From Ignisphaera sp. (lineage in GTDB: Archaea > Thermoproteota > Thermoprotei_A > Sulfolobales > Ignisphaeraceae), in NCBI GenBank assembly GCA_028275825.1, contig JAPWTX010000001.1, positions 60,018-124,017 of the forward strand: DNA of 64,000 nt, in the 5' to 3' direction. Both the position numbers and the translations under genes were made by a program. Below, one piece after another: positions 55,061 through 63,956 of this stretch. The first letter of the stretch is position 1; each line of letters starts with the position of its first letter. The notes under the pieces are model-generated. The model saw only the letters and a program-made list of their open reading frames with translations, made no database searches and had not been told where the DNA came from.

Positions 55061-55148
55061 TGGCGCCGGGGGCGGGATTTGAACCCGCGCGGGGCAGAGC
55101 CCCAGTGGGTCTCGAGCCCACCGCCTTAGACCACTCGGCCACCCCGGC
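55061..55148 (-). tRNA. tRNA-Ser(CGA)
   Basis: The minus strand folds as a class II tRNA: acceptor GCCGGGG/CCCCGGC, anticodon stem GTGGG/CCCAC around CTCGAGA (anticodon CGA), long variable arm GGGGCTCTGCCCC, T arm GCGGGTTCAAATCCCGC, discriminator G and encoded CCA. Long variable arm with CGA identifies serine. A TATA-like AAATTATATT at about 55161-55170 precedes it. No intron is present. Confidence 0.95.
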
Positions 55149-55207
55149 AACTAGTGTTACAAATTATATTTCTGCAGTAAGTCTTATTAGTGTTATTGAT
55201 TCTCCAT

Positions 55208-56392
55208 ATGAAAGAGTGCTCTGAATTGCTTCATTATGACTCTACACTTTTAAAGGCATTAGAACGCATCTACGGTAAAGATGTTGATGGTTTTCTCAAT
55301 TCTATTCTGAGCCCTGGCTCTAGATTGTACATAAGAGTTAACACTCTACGAACTTCAGCTGAAACTATTATAGACAGATTTAATGAAAGAGGTGTAGAGG
55401 TATATGTGGATGAGGAGCTTGAGGAAGCCCTTTACTTTCCAGTTAAAGGCCCATTCAAAGTGAATTTAGTTGATAAAGTAATTGTTGTAGATAAGAGAGC
55501 TGCTGAATCTATATATATGGGAGCTAATGTATATGCTCCAGGAGTGCTTGAATGTAAAGATGTGAGGAAAGGCAATGAGGTGACAGTTGTTGCAGAAGAT
55601 GGCACACCTGTAGCCAATGCTATTGCTCTTGTGAATTGTGAAGAGGTTTTGAAGGCTGATATAAGGAGGGGTGTTGTTGCAGAAACTGTTAACCCTGTAT
55701 ATAAAGCTCCAAAAATTAGAGAATCACCTGAATATTTAGAAGGGCTCATATATCCCCAGAGCCTTGCAGCAATGTATGTAACGCATGTTCTTGACCCAAG
55801 ACCTGGAGAGCTCGTGGTTGATGCTTGTGCCGCGCCTGGAGGAAAGACTAGTCACATAGTTGAGTACTCACGAGGAAAAGCTCATGTAATAGCCTTTGAT
55901 CGTTCACGAAGGAGACTTAGCGAGTTTTTAACCAATTTAGAAAGATTGAGAGAGAGCCAATTTGTTGAAGTCTGGCGTACTGACTCGAGGTATCTTCACC
56001 TAGACTTTTCTTGGATAAGAGCAGATAAAGTAGTTATGGATCCTCCCTGCACAGCACTTGGCGTGCGACCAAAGGTACTAGATTCCAAGACATATAGAGA
56101 TGTTGAAAATGCTTCGAGGTACCAAGCACAACTCCTACGCTCAGCTTTTCATATACTGAAGCCTGGAGGTGTTCTAGTTTACTCAACATGCACAGTAACT
56201 GTAGAGGAAAATGAAGAGGTGATCGAAGGGTTTGTTGAGGAAGTGAAGTGTGCTGAAGTAATTGAAATAGACATTAAAAGAGGTGCTAGAGGTGTCTTGG
56301 GCTACAGGTATAGTGATGCGTTCTTAAGGTTCCATCCCAATATTCATGATACCTCAGGCTATTTCATAGCAAAGATTGTGAGAAAATGCTAG
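55208..56392 (+). CDS. NOL1/NOP2/sun RNA m5C methyltransferase with PUA domain
   Basis: A protein of about 394 residues. The PUA domain lies near 90-170 (KDVRKGNEVTVVAEDGTPVA) and the C-terminal methyltransferase has VVDACAAPGGKTSHI, the two catalytic cysteines in VMDPPCTALGV and LVYSTCTVTVEENE. It methylates C5 of cytosine in tRNA or rRNA. ATG 55208 is preferred over a TTG at 55190. It starts about 60 bp from tRNA-Ser, divergently. Confidence 0.9.
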   Translation: MKECSELLHYDSTLLKALERIYGKDVDGFLNSILSPGSRLYIRVNTLRTSAETIIDRFNERGVEVYVDEELEEALYFPVKGPFKVNLVDKVIVVDKRAAESIYMGANVYAPGVLECKDVRKGNEVTVVAEDGTPVANAIALVNCEEVLKADIRRGVVAETVNPVYKAPKIRESPEYLEGLIYPQSLAAMYVTHVLDPRPGELVVDACAAPGGKTSHIVEYSRGKAHVIAFDRSRRRLSEFLTNLERLRESQFVEVWRTDSRYLHLDFSWIRADKVVMDPPCTALGVRPKVLDSKTYRDVENASRYQAQLLRSAFHILKPGGVLVYSTCTVTVEENEEVIEGFVEEVKCAEVIEIDIKRGARGVLGYRYSDAFLRFHPNIHDTSGYFIAKIVRKC

Positions 56393-56401
56393 GTCTGCTA
56401 C

Positions 56402-56815
56402 TCACCTTCTTCTTATTCCCTGTGTCTTTACAGAGCTAAAGCTTAACCCTAATTCACTCAAAACTTTCTGCAGTATATAATCATCCGTTAACACAACTAC
56501 ATCATAACCTTGAGAAGAGAGTTGGAGCGCTAGTGCAAGCACATCTACATCAGCCTTTGAGAGCCTCTCTAGAGCACCATACTTTTTCGCTACCTCCACA
56601 GCCTTTGAAACAAAGAGACTCTCAGGGTTCTCAACTATCACCCTTTCAATAGACTCTGAAAGTTGTAACCGCTGTACACTTTCAAAATCCTTGACCTCCT
56701 CTATAACCGAGCTTGGTGCATAAAGCTTAACTCCATACATAAGTAGTTGCATTGCTGCTAAAAATGCTGCTGTATCTAAAACAAAAACTCTCTTTTTATG
56801 CAAAGAGCCTTGCAT
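56402..56815 (-). CDS. Nob1-like PIN endonuclease, no zinc ribbon
   Basis: A 137-residue PIN-domain protein. Acidic active-site residues are Asp14 (FVLDTAAF), Glu39/Glu40 in SSVIEEVKD, Asp89/Asp91 (SKADVDVLALAL) and Asp111/Asp112 (LTDDYILQ). SLFVSKAVEVAKKYGALERLS and QKVLSELGLSF with the ending VKTQGIRRR are Nob1-like; Nob1 makes the 3' end of 16S rRNA. Archaeal Nob1 normally continues into a zinc ribbon of about 25-40 residues, absent here. Its start overlaps the NAD kinase gene end by 20 bp. Confidence 0.78.
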   Translation of the reverse strand: MQGSLHKKRVFVLDTAAFLAAMQLLMYGVKLYAPSSVIEEVKDFESVQRLQLSESIERVIVENPESLFVSKAVEVAKKYGALERLSKADVDVLALALQLSSQGYDVVVLTDDYILQKVLSELGLSFSSVKTQGIRRR

Positions 56816-57632
56816 ATGTAGAAAACCTTGAGAATCTCACTAGTTTAGCACTACATCTGCTTCTAAATACCTCAACGCTTTCCCCTACCACTAATTTATC
56901 TACTAATTCGCCGTCAACAACTAGAGCTACATCACCATGTGCCACCCCTATCCTCAACCTTCGATCAAGAGATAGCACTACAGGTTTTGCATTAAATTGC
57001 ATTGGAGCTATCGGCACTACAACGACACAACTCAGTCTATGATCTACAATAGGGCCTCCAGCTGAAAGTGCATATGCTGTTGAACCTACAGGTGTGGCTA
57101 CTACAATACCATCACCTGTAATACTGTACAACTTCTCTTCATCAACATATACATCCAAGCCTATTACCTTATGCCTATAGGGTCCCCAGCTCGTTAAAAC
57201 AATATCATTGAGTGCAGAAGGTGTTGTAAAGTCCCTCTTCAGAACTATTACATCGAGTCTGGGATACTCTTCGATAAGATATCTGCCCTCAGCAAAGTCT
57301 TTCAACCGTTGCTTAACCTCCTCTGGCCTTATCTCCATGAAGAAATTTCTTCTGCCAGCCTTTACTGTAAGCAAAAGTATTTCACACTCATTGCGAATTT
57401 TATGGAGAAAACGAAATAGTGTGCCATCGCCTCCCACAACAATTACCGCATCAACTTTGTCAACACCAGGTCTATAGACCTTACTCCACGTCAAGTCATT
57501 CACAGCTTCTGCATCCAGATACATCTCAAGTCCTAGCTCTTTTTCCCCATACTCTAAAACATTCCTCGCAATCTCCCTACACACCATACAATCTTTTTTC
57601 AAAACTAGTGAAACCCTCACCTTAACTAGCAC
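56796..57632 (-). CDS. nadK: NAD kinase
   Basis: A 278-residue polyphosphate/ATP NAD kinase that makes NADP from NAD. The GGDG motif is at 67-70 (IVVGGDGTLFRFL), followed by TSWGPYRHKVIGLDVYVD and the second conserved block DGIVVATPVGSTAYALSAGGP. It overlaps the Nob1-like gene on the same strand by 20 bp. The N-terminal CMVC is unusual but not in the active site. Confidence 0.93.
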   Translation of the reverse strand: MLVKVRVSLVLKKDCMVCREIARNVLEYGEKELGLEMYLDAEAVNDLTWSKVYRPGVDKVDAVIVVGGDGTLFRFLHKIRNECEILLLTVKAGRRNFFMEIRPEEVKQRLKDFAEGRYLIEEYPRLDVIVLKRDFTTPSALNDIVLTSWGPYRHKVIGLDVYVDEEKLYSITGDGIVVATPVGSTAYALSAGGPIVDHRLSCVVVVPIAPMQFNAKPVVLSLDRRLRIGVAHGDVALVVDGELVDKLVVGESVEVFRSRCSAKLVRFSRFSTYARLFA

Positions 57633-57650
57633 CTTGTAGTAGCTTTGGCT

Positions 57651-58151
57651 TTACAGCTTTTTAACTAAATTAAGTCCTTCATGCGCCGTAAAGGCGATTA
57701 TTTTAGTTAAGTTGAGTACATATATGTGAATCACAATCTCTACATTATTATCCCTCAATTTTTCAACAAGCCTTCTATCAATATCTTTAGCAGCCTTGTT
57801 AGCCTCTATTGCAAGGGTTTCTTTACCTATGAATCCACTTCTTCTCACAACCACTCTCTTATCATCTTCGAGAATGAGCTTGCTACTTCCTCTAGCTAGC
57901 ACAACATCTTTGAACTCGCCTACCTCAAGCACTATAATAACAATTGCTGTATCCCTCTTAATAGCATTCTTGAATTCGTGGCTGAGATCAGCAACAGCTT
58001 TATCTAGCTTTACACCCAGTATGCAATCCCCTTGCAAAGTTACATTGCTATCTTTTGTGAATTCAAACGTTGATTTGTGCAAAGCTCTGATATTCTTATG
58101 ACCTCTCGCTATAAGAACCTCATACGCTTCTATAGGTACTTGCTGAGGCAT
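57651..58151 (-). CDS. DUF371 protein
   Basis: A 166-residue protein matching the archaeal DUF371 family: EVLIARGHKNIRALHKSTFE, TLQGDCILGVKLDKAVADLS and LARGSSKLIL are characteristic. The function is unknown. It lies 18 bp upstream of NAD kinase on the same strand and so may belong to the DUF371-nadK-nob1 transcript. It is divergent from pcm. Confidence 0.85.
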   Translation of the reverse strand: MPQQVPIEAYEVLIARGHKNIRALHKSTFEFTKDSNVTLQGDCILGVKLDKAVADLSHEFKNAIKRDTAIVIIVLEVGEFKDVVLARGSSKLILEDDKRVVVRRSGFIGKETLAIEANKAAKDIDRRLVEKLRDNNVEIVIHIYVLNLTKIIAFTAHEGLNLVKKL

Positions 58152-58222
58152 TTCAGGTTAATACCTCTCACAACCTTTAGTTAGAGATATTGAGAGATTA
58201 ATGTGTGTTTGTGTGGTGAGCC

Positions 58223-58897
58223 TTGCAACTATATGAAGAAAGAAGAAGGCTTGTTGAAGTATTGAAAAGCGAGGGTGTGATAAGAAGCAGCCTTGTTGAA
58301 GAGGCTTTTCTACACATACCCAGGGAGCACTTTGTGCCAGAGCACCTCAAGCAGTATGCATATGTAGATAGCCCACTTCCAATAGGCTTTGGTCAAACAA
58401 TTAGTGCTCCACACATGGTTGCAATAATGACTGAGGAGCTGGCTGCACAACCATCTGACACAATCCTAGAAATTGGTACAGGTTCTGGATACCAAGCAGC
58501 AATTTTAGCATATATAGTATCTAAGGGAGGAGGACATGTATATACTGTAGAGATAGTGCCTGAGTTAAGCAAAAGAGCTGTAGAGAACTTTGCAAAGGCA
58601 GTTCCAGAATTGCTAGACTATACAACCTTTGTTACAGGTGATGGGAGTAAAGGTCTAGAGATCTTTGCACCATACAACAGGATAATAGTGACAGCAGCAG
58701 CACCATCAATTCCAGAGCCCCTTATAAAGCAGCTGAAGCCTTGTGGAAGACTTGTGATACCTGTAGGCAATAGGTGGGGGCAAGTATTGCTAGTTGTTGA
58801 TAAGCTGAGAGATGGTAGCATAAAGATCCGTGAATCTGTCCCCTGCATCTTTGTGCCACTTGTCGGAGAATTTGGATGGAATAGATATGAACTCTAA
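58223..58897 (+). CDS. pcm: Protein-L-isoaspartate O-methyltransferase
   Basis: A 224-residue SAM-dependent enzyme that starts repair of isoaspartyl damage. PREHFVPEHLKQYAYVD, LPIGFGQTISAPHMVA and the SAM motif ILEIGTGSGYQAAILA are diagnostic, with VTGDGSKGLEIFAPYNRI and VPLVGEFGWN in the C-terminal half. TTG 58223 is the start, with GGTGA 3 bp before it. Such repair is important at high temperature. Confidence 0.95.
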   Translation: MQLYEERRRLVEVLKSEGVIRSSLVEEAFLHIPREHFVPEHLKQYAYVDSPLPIGFGQTISAPHMVAIMTEELAAQPSDTILEIGTGSGYQAAILAYIVSKGGGHVYTVEIVPELSKRAVENFAKAVPELLDYTTFVTGDGSKGLEIFAPYNRIIVTAAAPSIPEPLIKQLKPCGRLVIPVGNRWGQVLLVVDKLRDGSIKIRESVPCIFVPLVGEFGWNRYEL

Positions 58898-59056
58898 ACT
58901 TTATGTATTATAAATAACTACTACAAATACAACAAATTCATTAATTGTGTATCTTATAGGGTTTGTATAATGATAAAATAATCTTATATCTATGGAAATA
59001 GATGAGAAGCTATTTACCATACTTGTTGCAGAAATCTCAGTTGTTATAGAGGTTGC

Positions 59057-59905
59057 TTATCTACCTGTACAGGTATCTAGAAGCTGCTTTAAGCTCTTTC
59101 CAAGGCCAACTCGTATACCGAATCTTCTATCTGTGTAGAGGTATAATAGCTTCTTTGTTTGCAGTTTTCGCAGAATTAAAAGCAGTTCCTGCGATTGGTA
59201 GTGCAGATCCTCACTTAGTTGATCTAAATATAAGTAGGTGCTTCCCCATTCAGCATAGTGTTTCACCATGTGTCTCAAAACATCAGCTTCCTCTTCAGAT
59301 AGCTCCTTTGAGTTCACTATTTTCTCTAAGCATTTCAATATTTTCTCTACCTGTAGCGAGTTCATGTCTGGATTTGCTACCTGTTTTCCCACTTTTGAAT
59401 CAGTATGTCTAGCAATAAAAGGCTGTATTTCTGTCTCATTTTGCTCTGTTCCTGGTTTTCTCCAGTTGTTTCTAGTCCAAGAAACCGGTTCTGATATTAA
59501 TTTTTGGGCTAACCTAACCACATCGTAAGGTGTTAAAACTTGAGCATTTAATGAGTACAGAAGGGTTTTCACACACTCTTCACCCTTCTTTGTCAGAACC
59601 CAATACCCAGACTTGAAATCTACATATCCTCGGGTTCTCCAATAACTCAAATAACTGCTGATAATCTTGTTCTTTTTTCCTAGCAAGGCAGCTATTTCAG
59701 AGCTTTTCATGGGTCTTGTATAAAGCAGTAAAAGAATTGCCTCAACAACTCTAGATCTAGGGCCTTTTTCACCTGTGCTTGTAGTACTAGTCTCTTCAAA
59801 GACCTCATATCCTCTATCACTATGAATAGATGTCACTCCTTCGAATTCTCTTAAGACCTCATTCATGTCTTGGTCTACAGAATTCCTAGGCACTAGCACC
59901 GCCAC
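59057..59905 (-). CDS. Winged-helix protein, unknown
   Basis: A 282-residue protein with a winged helix at about 45-115: SRVVEAILLLLYTRPMKSSE, AALLGKKNKIISSYLSYWR and GYVDFKSGYWVLTKKGEECV. The middle is low-complexity and polar, and the C-terminal 90 residues are helical with another possible helix-turn-helix (LLLILRKLQTKKLLYLY). Likely DNA-binding regulator or replication-related; I cannot name the family. Divergent from aRF1. Confidence 0.6.
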   Translation of the reverse strand: MAVLVPRNSVDQDMNEVLREFEGVTSIHSDRGYEVFEETSTTSTGEKGPRSRVVEAILLLLYTRPMKSSEIAALLGKKNKIISSYLSYWRTRGYVDFKSGYWVLTKKGEECVKTLLYSLNAQVLTPYDVVRLAQKLISEPVSWTRNNWRKPGTEQNETEIQPFIARHTDSKVGKQVANPDMNSLQVEKILKCLEKIVNSKELSEEEADVLRHMVKHYAEWGSTYLYLDQLSEDLHYQSQELLLILRKLQTKKLLYLYTDRRFGIRVGLGKSLKQLLDTCTGR

Positions 59906-59962
59906 TAAATGCAGGATTTCTTCAAAATTAATATATTTCGTATAGCGAAGTGCATATAAATA

Positions 59963-61135
59963 ATGCTTTTAAGCTTGTCACGTAACTATAGCTATCTGCT
60001 ACTAGGTGTTGAGGGATGTCTATTTAGTGTAAGTGAAAAGCTTTCTGTTGATAGAAGGACTTTGAAACAGATAATAAAGGAGTTGAAGAAGTGGCGTGCA
60101 CATGCAACAACACTGCTAAGTCTCTACATACCACCTGGAAGACCAATAAGTGATGTTGTCAATATGCTTAGGCAGGAGCTGGCAATAACGGAGAATATAA
60201 AGCTAAAGCAGACGAGAGATGCTGTTCAATGGGCTTTAACAGCGGCTATTGAGAGGCTTTCAATGATTCGAGAAACACCAAAGAATGGTTTAGCTGTGTT
60301 TGCAGGTTTGAATAAGGATACAGGTAGCAGTGTAGTGTTCATGTTTTCACCACCAGACCCTGTACCTGTATACTTTTACCGTACTGATAAAGAGTTTCAC
60401 ACAGAGTTTTTAGAGCCCATGGTTGAGGAATCTGACATCTATGGCATAGTTATTATAGAGAGAGATGAAGCCACAATAGGGCTCTTAAAGCCATCTGGAG
60501 TACAAGTATTGGACGAGATAGAGTGGTTCATACCAGGGAAGCACCATAAGGGAGGGCAGAGCCAGAGAAGATTTGACAGAATAATAGAGCAAATGGTTGA
60601 GGAGTTTTATAAACATGTAGCTGAGAAGATCAATAGCTACTTCTTGCCGTTAGTAGAGTCAGGAAAGCTCAAAGGGGTTATAATAGCTGGACCTGGTTAT
60701 GCAAAGCAAGACTTCTTGAAAGAAGCTGACAATCTAGATTATAGGATAAGGAATCTGGTAATAGGAGAACCTATGGATGTTGCTTATCAAGGTGTTGTAG
60801 GGCTTAGGGAAGTCGTTATGAAAGCTAAGGATATTTTAACTAAGCAGAGATTTGTGGAAGCTTTGAATGTATTTGAAGAGTTTAAGTATCACATAGCCAG
60901 AGACGATGGCTATGTAATTTATGGACCTAAGGATGTTGAAGAGGCTCTGATTAATGGTGCTGTAGAGAAGCTGTTGATCTGCGATGATCATGCAGAGTTT
61001 GAGAAGTTTGAGAAACTAGCAGAAGAGAGGGGAAGCAAGGTAGTAGTTATTCCAAGTTCTGTAGACGAGTATCAGTGGTTTAAAGATGGTTTTGCATGTG
61101 TTGCTGCTATAACTAGGTATCCGATATCACTCTAA
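59963..61135 (+). CDS. prf1: Peptide chain release factor aRF1
   Basis: A 390-residue archaeal release factor. GGQ is at 197-199 (HHKGGQSQRRFD), the N-terminal domain has LLSLYIPPGRPISDV, and the codon-recognition loop reads NIKL at 78-81 in place of the usual NIKS. The C-terminal domain is complete. The first 30 residues (MLLSLSRNYSYLL onward) are not usual for aRF1, and the TATA-like GCATATAAAT lies only 3-10 bp before the ATG, so translation may begin further downstream at a non-ATG codon. It ends translation at all three stop codons. Confidence 0.92.
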   Translation: MLLSLSRNYSYLLLGVEGCLFSVSEKLSVDRRTLKQIIKELKKWRAHATTLLSLYIPPGRPISDVVNMLRQELAITENIKLKQTRDAVQWALTAAIERLSMIRETPKNGLAVFAGLNKDTGSSVVFMFSPPDPVPVYFYRTDKEFHTEFLEPMVEESDIYGIVIIERDEATIGLLKPSGVQVLDEIEWFIPGKHHKGGQSQRRFDRIIEQMVEEFYKHVAEKINSYFLPLVESGKLKGVIIAGPGYAKQDFLKEADNLDYRIRNLVIGEPMDVAYQGVVGLREVVMKAKDILTKQRFVEALNVFEEFKYHIARDDGYVIYGPKDVEEALINGAVEKLLICDDHAEFEKFEKLAEERGSKVVVIPSSVDEYQWFKDGFACVAAITRYPISL

Positions 61136-61254
61136 CTTTATCCCTACTCAAAGAGTTGAGCATTCCTTGACTACCTACTGCTACTACATTTATTGGTTTT
61201 GCATTAATAAGCCAATGCAATGCATTTTACTTGAATTTTCTACTTCGAACATGG

Positions 61255-61668
61255 TTAAATAGGTTCAGTATATCTATAGGGACACTCCTTCCAGTACTTA
61301 CGACATAGCTCAGCTTCAAACTTTGTTAAGGCTCTGTCAAGTACCTTACAGTAAGCTATGATTATACCTGACTCTAGCTTTGTTACGGTGGCTTTGGGGC
61401 ACTCTATGGAGATTAGTGAGGGGAGTGCATGAATTGGTGCATACACTCTTAATTTTTCTCTTCGGGAGAGCTTCTGTGGAAGCTGGGTAGGTTCAACATA
61501 GTATGTGCAACTCTTATACTCTTTATCTGAGGTGCACCTAGTTACACTTACTACAGCATCTGAAGGCTCTGGAAGTTTTGGAGATGTGCATACGCCATGC
61601 TGATACCATGGGCAAGGCATTGGCAACACATTTTCCAGTTTTCTGAGTAAAGCTTTTATAAACAGCAT
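61255..61668 (-). CDS. Cysteine-rich protein of unknown function
   Basis: A protein of about 137 residues with eight cysteines: CPWYQHGVC, TRCTSDKEYKSC, IECPKA, IAYCKV, LCRKYWKECPY. The spacing might hold an Fe-S cluster or zinc. It has no transmembrane helix or signal peptide. I do not recognise the family, though it resembles small cysteine-containing archaeal conserved proteins. ATG 61668 follows a GTG. Confidence 0.6.
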   Translation of the reverse strand: MLFIKALLRKLENVLPMPCPWYQHGVCTSPKLPEPSDAVVSVTRCTSDKEYKSCTYYVEPTQLPQKLSRREKLRVYAPIHALPSLISIECPKATVTKLESGIIIAYCKVLDRALTKFEAELCRKYWKECPYRYTEPI

Positions 61669-61769
61669 CACCCGTAGCTTATTTAAAGCCTATAAGCGAC
61701 TCTAGGGATAAAATTAAGAGGTTTTCAAAGGTAGACCAAAGAATAAAAGAATTGTTGGTGTGGTTATTC

Positions 61770-62132
61770 ATGGCTCGAAAAAGTAGTTCGATAGAGGAAA
61801 TTCGTAACAGTGGAAAACTTGAGGATGTGGAGGATACTGTAACCCTGAAAGTGCTTTACGAGGATCCAGATATAGTAGTAGTCACAGCACCTAATGAAGA
61901 CGAGCTTAGGGAGATAGTTCTAAACATGTTGAAAGAGGGTCCCAAAACACTTAAAGATATGCATTCAAGGCTTGCTGGCATAGCTAGCGAGGATAAGATT
62001 AGAAGGTGTTTAGTTAGGTTGATGGATGAAGGCATGGTAATTGTGGATGATGATGGGAAGTATAAGTTATTTGGAGCAGACGAGTTTGATGGAGGTGTAG
62101 AAGGAGAGGAAGAGCACTATAGATACTATTAG
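61770..62132 (+). CDS. Small winged-helix protein
   Basis: A 120-residue acidic protein with a winged helix at about 55-105: ELREIVLNMLKEGPKTLKDM, SRLAGIASEDKIRRCLVRLMDEG and wing VIVDDDGKYKL. The C-terminal tail is strongly acidic (GGVEGEEEHYRYY). It resembles small conserved crenarchaeal proteins that may bind DNA or RNA. ATG 61770 is chosen over TTG 61752. It ends 9 bp before the convergent recombinase gene. Confidence 0.65.
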   Translation: MARKSSSIEEIRNSGKLEDVEDTVTLKVLYEDPDIVVVTAPNEDELREIVLNMLKEGPKTLKDMHSRLAGIASEDKIRRCLVRLMDEGMVIVDDDGKYKLFGADEFDGGVEGEEEHYRYY

Positions 62133-62141
62133 ACAAGTTTA

Positions 62142-63185
62142 TCACTGTATCCTAGCACCACAATAAGGGCAGAACCTGGCGTTATGCGGGATTTGAGAGT
62201 TGCAGTAAGGACATAGCCTAGATGTGGGTATCTGAGTGTATCCAGCGGAATAGTTGGGCGTAGGCGCAATTTGTATTGATTGTATTGGTGTTAGTATACT
62301 TCTAAAGCTTTTTAGATATTCATTCTTTACATCCTCTCTCATCATATGTAGATACACTTGTGTTGTTTTCAAATCTCTATGACCTAGAAGCTTTTGTAAA
62401 GAGACTATGTTTAATCCTCTCTTTAAGGCTTCTGTAGCAAATGTATGTCTCAGTATATGTGGCCTTACTTTAAATGGGTCTATGCCAGCTCTCTTAGCCA
62501 AGCTCTTTAACCTCTTGTATAATCCACTATAACTCAGGGGCACAAGTCTTTCCTCAGGGTCGAAGCGCTTTAATGTTGTTAACTGTTGCAGAAGCTGATA
62601 TGTTAAGTCGCCTATCACCACAACTCGTTCTTCGTCGTATTTAGCGTTTCTAATTCTGATCTCCCTTGACTCCATATCAATATCGCCAAATTTTAGGCTT
62701 AAAAGCTCTTCAGAACGCAATCCTGTTTCTAGTGTTAATGCAAGTACAAGCATGTCTAGAAGATCTCTGGAAGCATTAAATAGCTTAACAATATCATCCT
62801 GTTTCAGCACTTGCACCTCTTTTCTCCTAGGCCTCCTAACCTGGGGAACCTTGAGCTCTAGACCAAGCCACTCAAAAAATCGCTTGAGAAAGATAACATA
62901 GTAATAAAGTGTAGTCTCTCTAGACCTTCTATCACCATATTTCTCGCCTAAGAAACCATTTTTAAGCCTTTCAACCCTCCATCTAAGCACATCGTCCTGA
63001 CTAAGATCCTTCACATTCTTCCAACCAACAAAAGAGAAAAAATCCGTTAAGGCGGCTCTATAGCTCTTAACAGTTTTCTCATCAGCACCGGAAGCCTCTA
63101 AAACTGTCAAAAACCTTTCAACGATCTCCTTAGAACTTAGCTTAAGGTAGTCGGCAGGAGCCTTACCAACATCAATCCTAGGCAA
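62142..63185 (-). CDS. xerA: XerA-like tyrosine recombinase with C-terminal zinc ribbon
   Basis: A 347-residue tyrosine recombinase. The N-terminal SAM-like domain spans about 15-110. Catalytic residues are Arg157 (TGLRSEE), His243 and Arg246 (HILRHTF), His269 (LLGHRD) and nucleophile Tyr278 (QVYLHM). A C-terminal extension ends with a four-cysteine ribbon (Cys325/328/339/342, CPYC twice), absent from most archaeal XerA proteins. Archaeal XerA resolves chromosome dimers at dif. It has no linked transposon or virus genes, so it is probably the chromosomal enzyme. TTG start at 63185. Confidence 0.87.
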   Translation of the reverse strand: MPRIDVGKAPADYLKLSSKEIVERFLTVLEASGADEKTVKSYRAALTDFFSFVGWKNVKDLSQDDVLRWRVERLKNGFLGEKYGDRRSRETTLYYYVIFLKRFFEWLGLELKVPQVRRPRRKEVQVLKQDDIVKLFNASRDLLDMLVLALTLETGLRSEELLSLKFGDIDMESREIRIRNAKYDEERVVVIGDLTYQLLQQLTTLKRFDPEERLVPLSYSGLYKRLKSLAKRAGIDPFKVRPHILRHTFATEALKRGLNIVSLQKLLGHRDLKTTQVYLHMMREDVKNEYLKSFRSILTPIQSIQIAPTPNYSAGYTQIPTSRLCPYCNSQIPHNARFCPYCGARIQ

Positions 63186-63291
63186 ATCAGTCCCTATAAC
63201 ACACTAGAAAATGAAAGAATTTTGAGAACTGACCCAAAACAATTATGTGAAAACCTTATAACACCCAACACACCAATTTCTTACAGATAAA

Positions 63292-63379
63292 GCCGGGGTC
63301 GCCTAGCCTGGTAGGGCGCCGGCCTGCTAAGCCGGTGGGGGATCACCCCGCGCGGGTTCAAATCCCGCCCCCGGCGCCA
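63292..63379 (+). tRNA. tRNA-Ser(GCT)
   Basis: Class II tRNA on the plus strand: acceptor GCCGGGG/CCCCGGC, anticodon stem CCGGC/GCCGG around CTGCTAA (anticodon GCT), long variable arm GGGGGATCACCCC, T arm GCGGGTTCAAATCCCGC, discriminator G and encoded CCA. No intron. A TATA-like CTTATAA at 63255-63261 is about 33 bp upstream. Confidence 0.95.
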
Positions 63380-63594
63380 ACCTATTGAAACAAATGTTTC
63401 CAGGACTTATTCCTATCTTGATGTTTAAATAGGTGTATTTACAGTAGATATTTTCATTACTTAGGATTAGAGAAATTCACAAGTCTTCTATGTAAAGGTT
63501 TATTAGTGATTAATGAAAAGGTTTATGCACATCAAACGTTTACTAGTTAAGCACACTATTGGTGGTCGGAATAGCGCCGGGTTCTTAGTGTGTA

Positions 63595-63774
63595 ATGGAG
63601 GCGAGAAAACTGGTACTTGGTTAGTCTGTAAGTGTTAAAGGTCTTGCAATAGTAGTCTTAGTTACTGTAGCTATCATTGCTATTGTTATGATCATAGATT
63701 GTTTCTCCAAAATTGCTGCTAATCAGCATGTGAATCATCATAGACATGTATATATGTCTCAGCACAAAATGTAG
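63595..63774 (+). pseudogene. Small membrane protein gene with in-frame TAG
   Basis: From ATG 63595 a 60-codon frame runs to TAG 63772-63774 but is interrupted by TAG at codon 10 (63622-63624). The peptide is MEARKLVLG, stop, then SVSVKGLAIVVLVTVAIIAI followed by VMIID and a His-rich tail. Its single hydrophobic helix after a short basic N-terminus resembles pilin-like or small membrane proteins. It may be a broken gene, a sequencing error or a gene starting at a non-ATG codon after the stop. Confidence 0.35.
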
Positions 63775-63956
63775 TATGATATTTAGTGTTTAAGTTGTAT
63801 GCTGTAGTTGTGGAGGAGATGGAAGAAAGGTATAGACTAGGAACATTACCCATGTAGAGAATTATATGATGCCGAGTTAAAGAAATACCCTAAGACTGTA
63901 CTAACATGTGATAAACTAGGAAAACCCGTTGGAACCATTAAAATGATTTGAATTGC
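63775..63956 (+). other. Possible decayed coding fragment
   Basis: Two out-of-frame stretches look protein-like: VVVEEMEERYRLGTLPM near 63805-63855 and RELYDAELKKYPKTVLTCDK near 63858-63920 continuing to TGA at 63947-63949. A frameshift would join them. This may be a relic of a small gene; evidence is weak. Confidence 0.25.

Noticed and set aside
62142..63379. Integrated element bounded by tRNA-Ser(GCT) and the recombinase
   Set aside because: The tRNA is intact, no att-like duplicate of its 3' end flanks foreign genes, and neighbouring genes are housekeeping.
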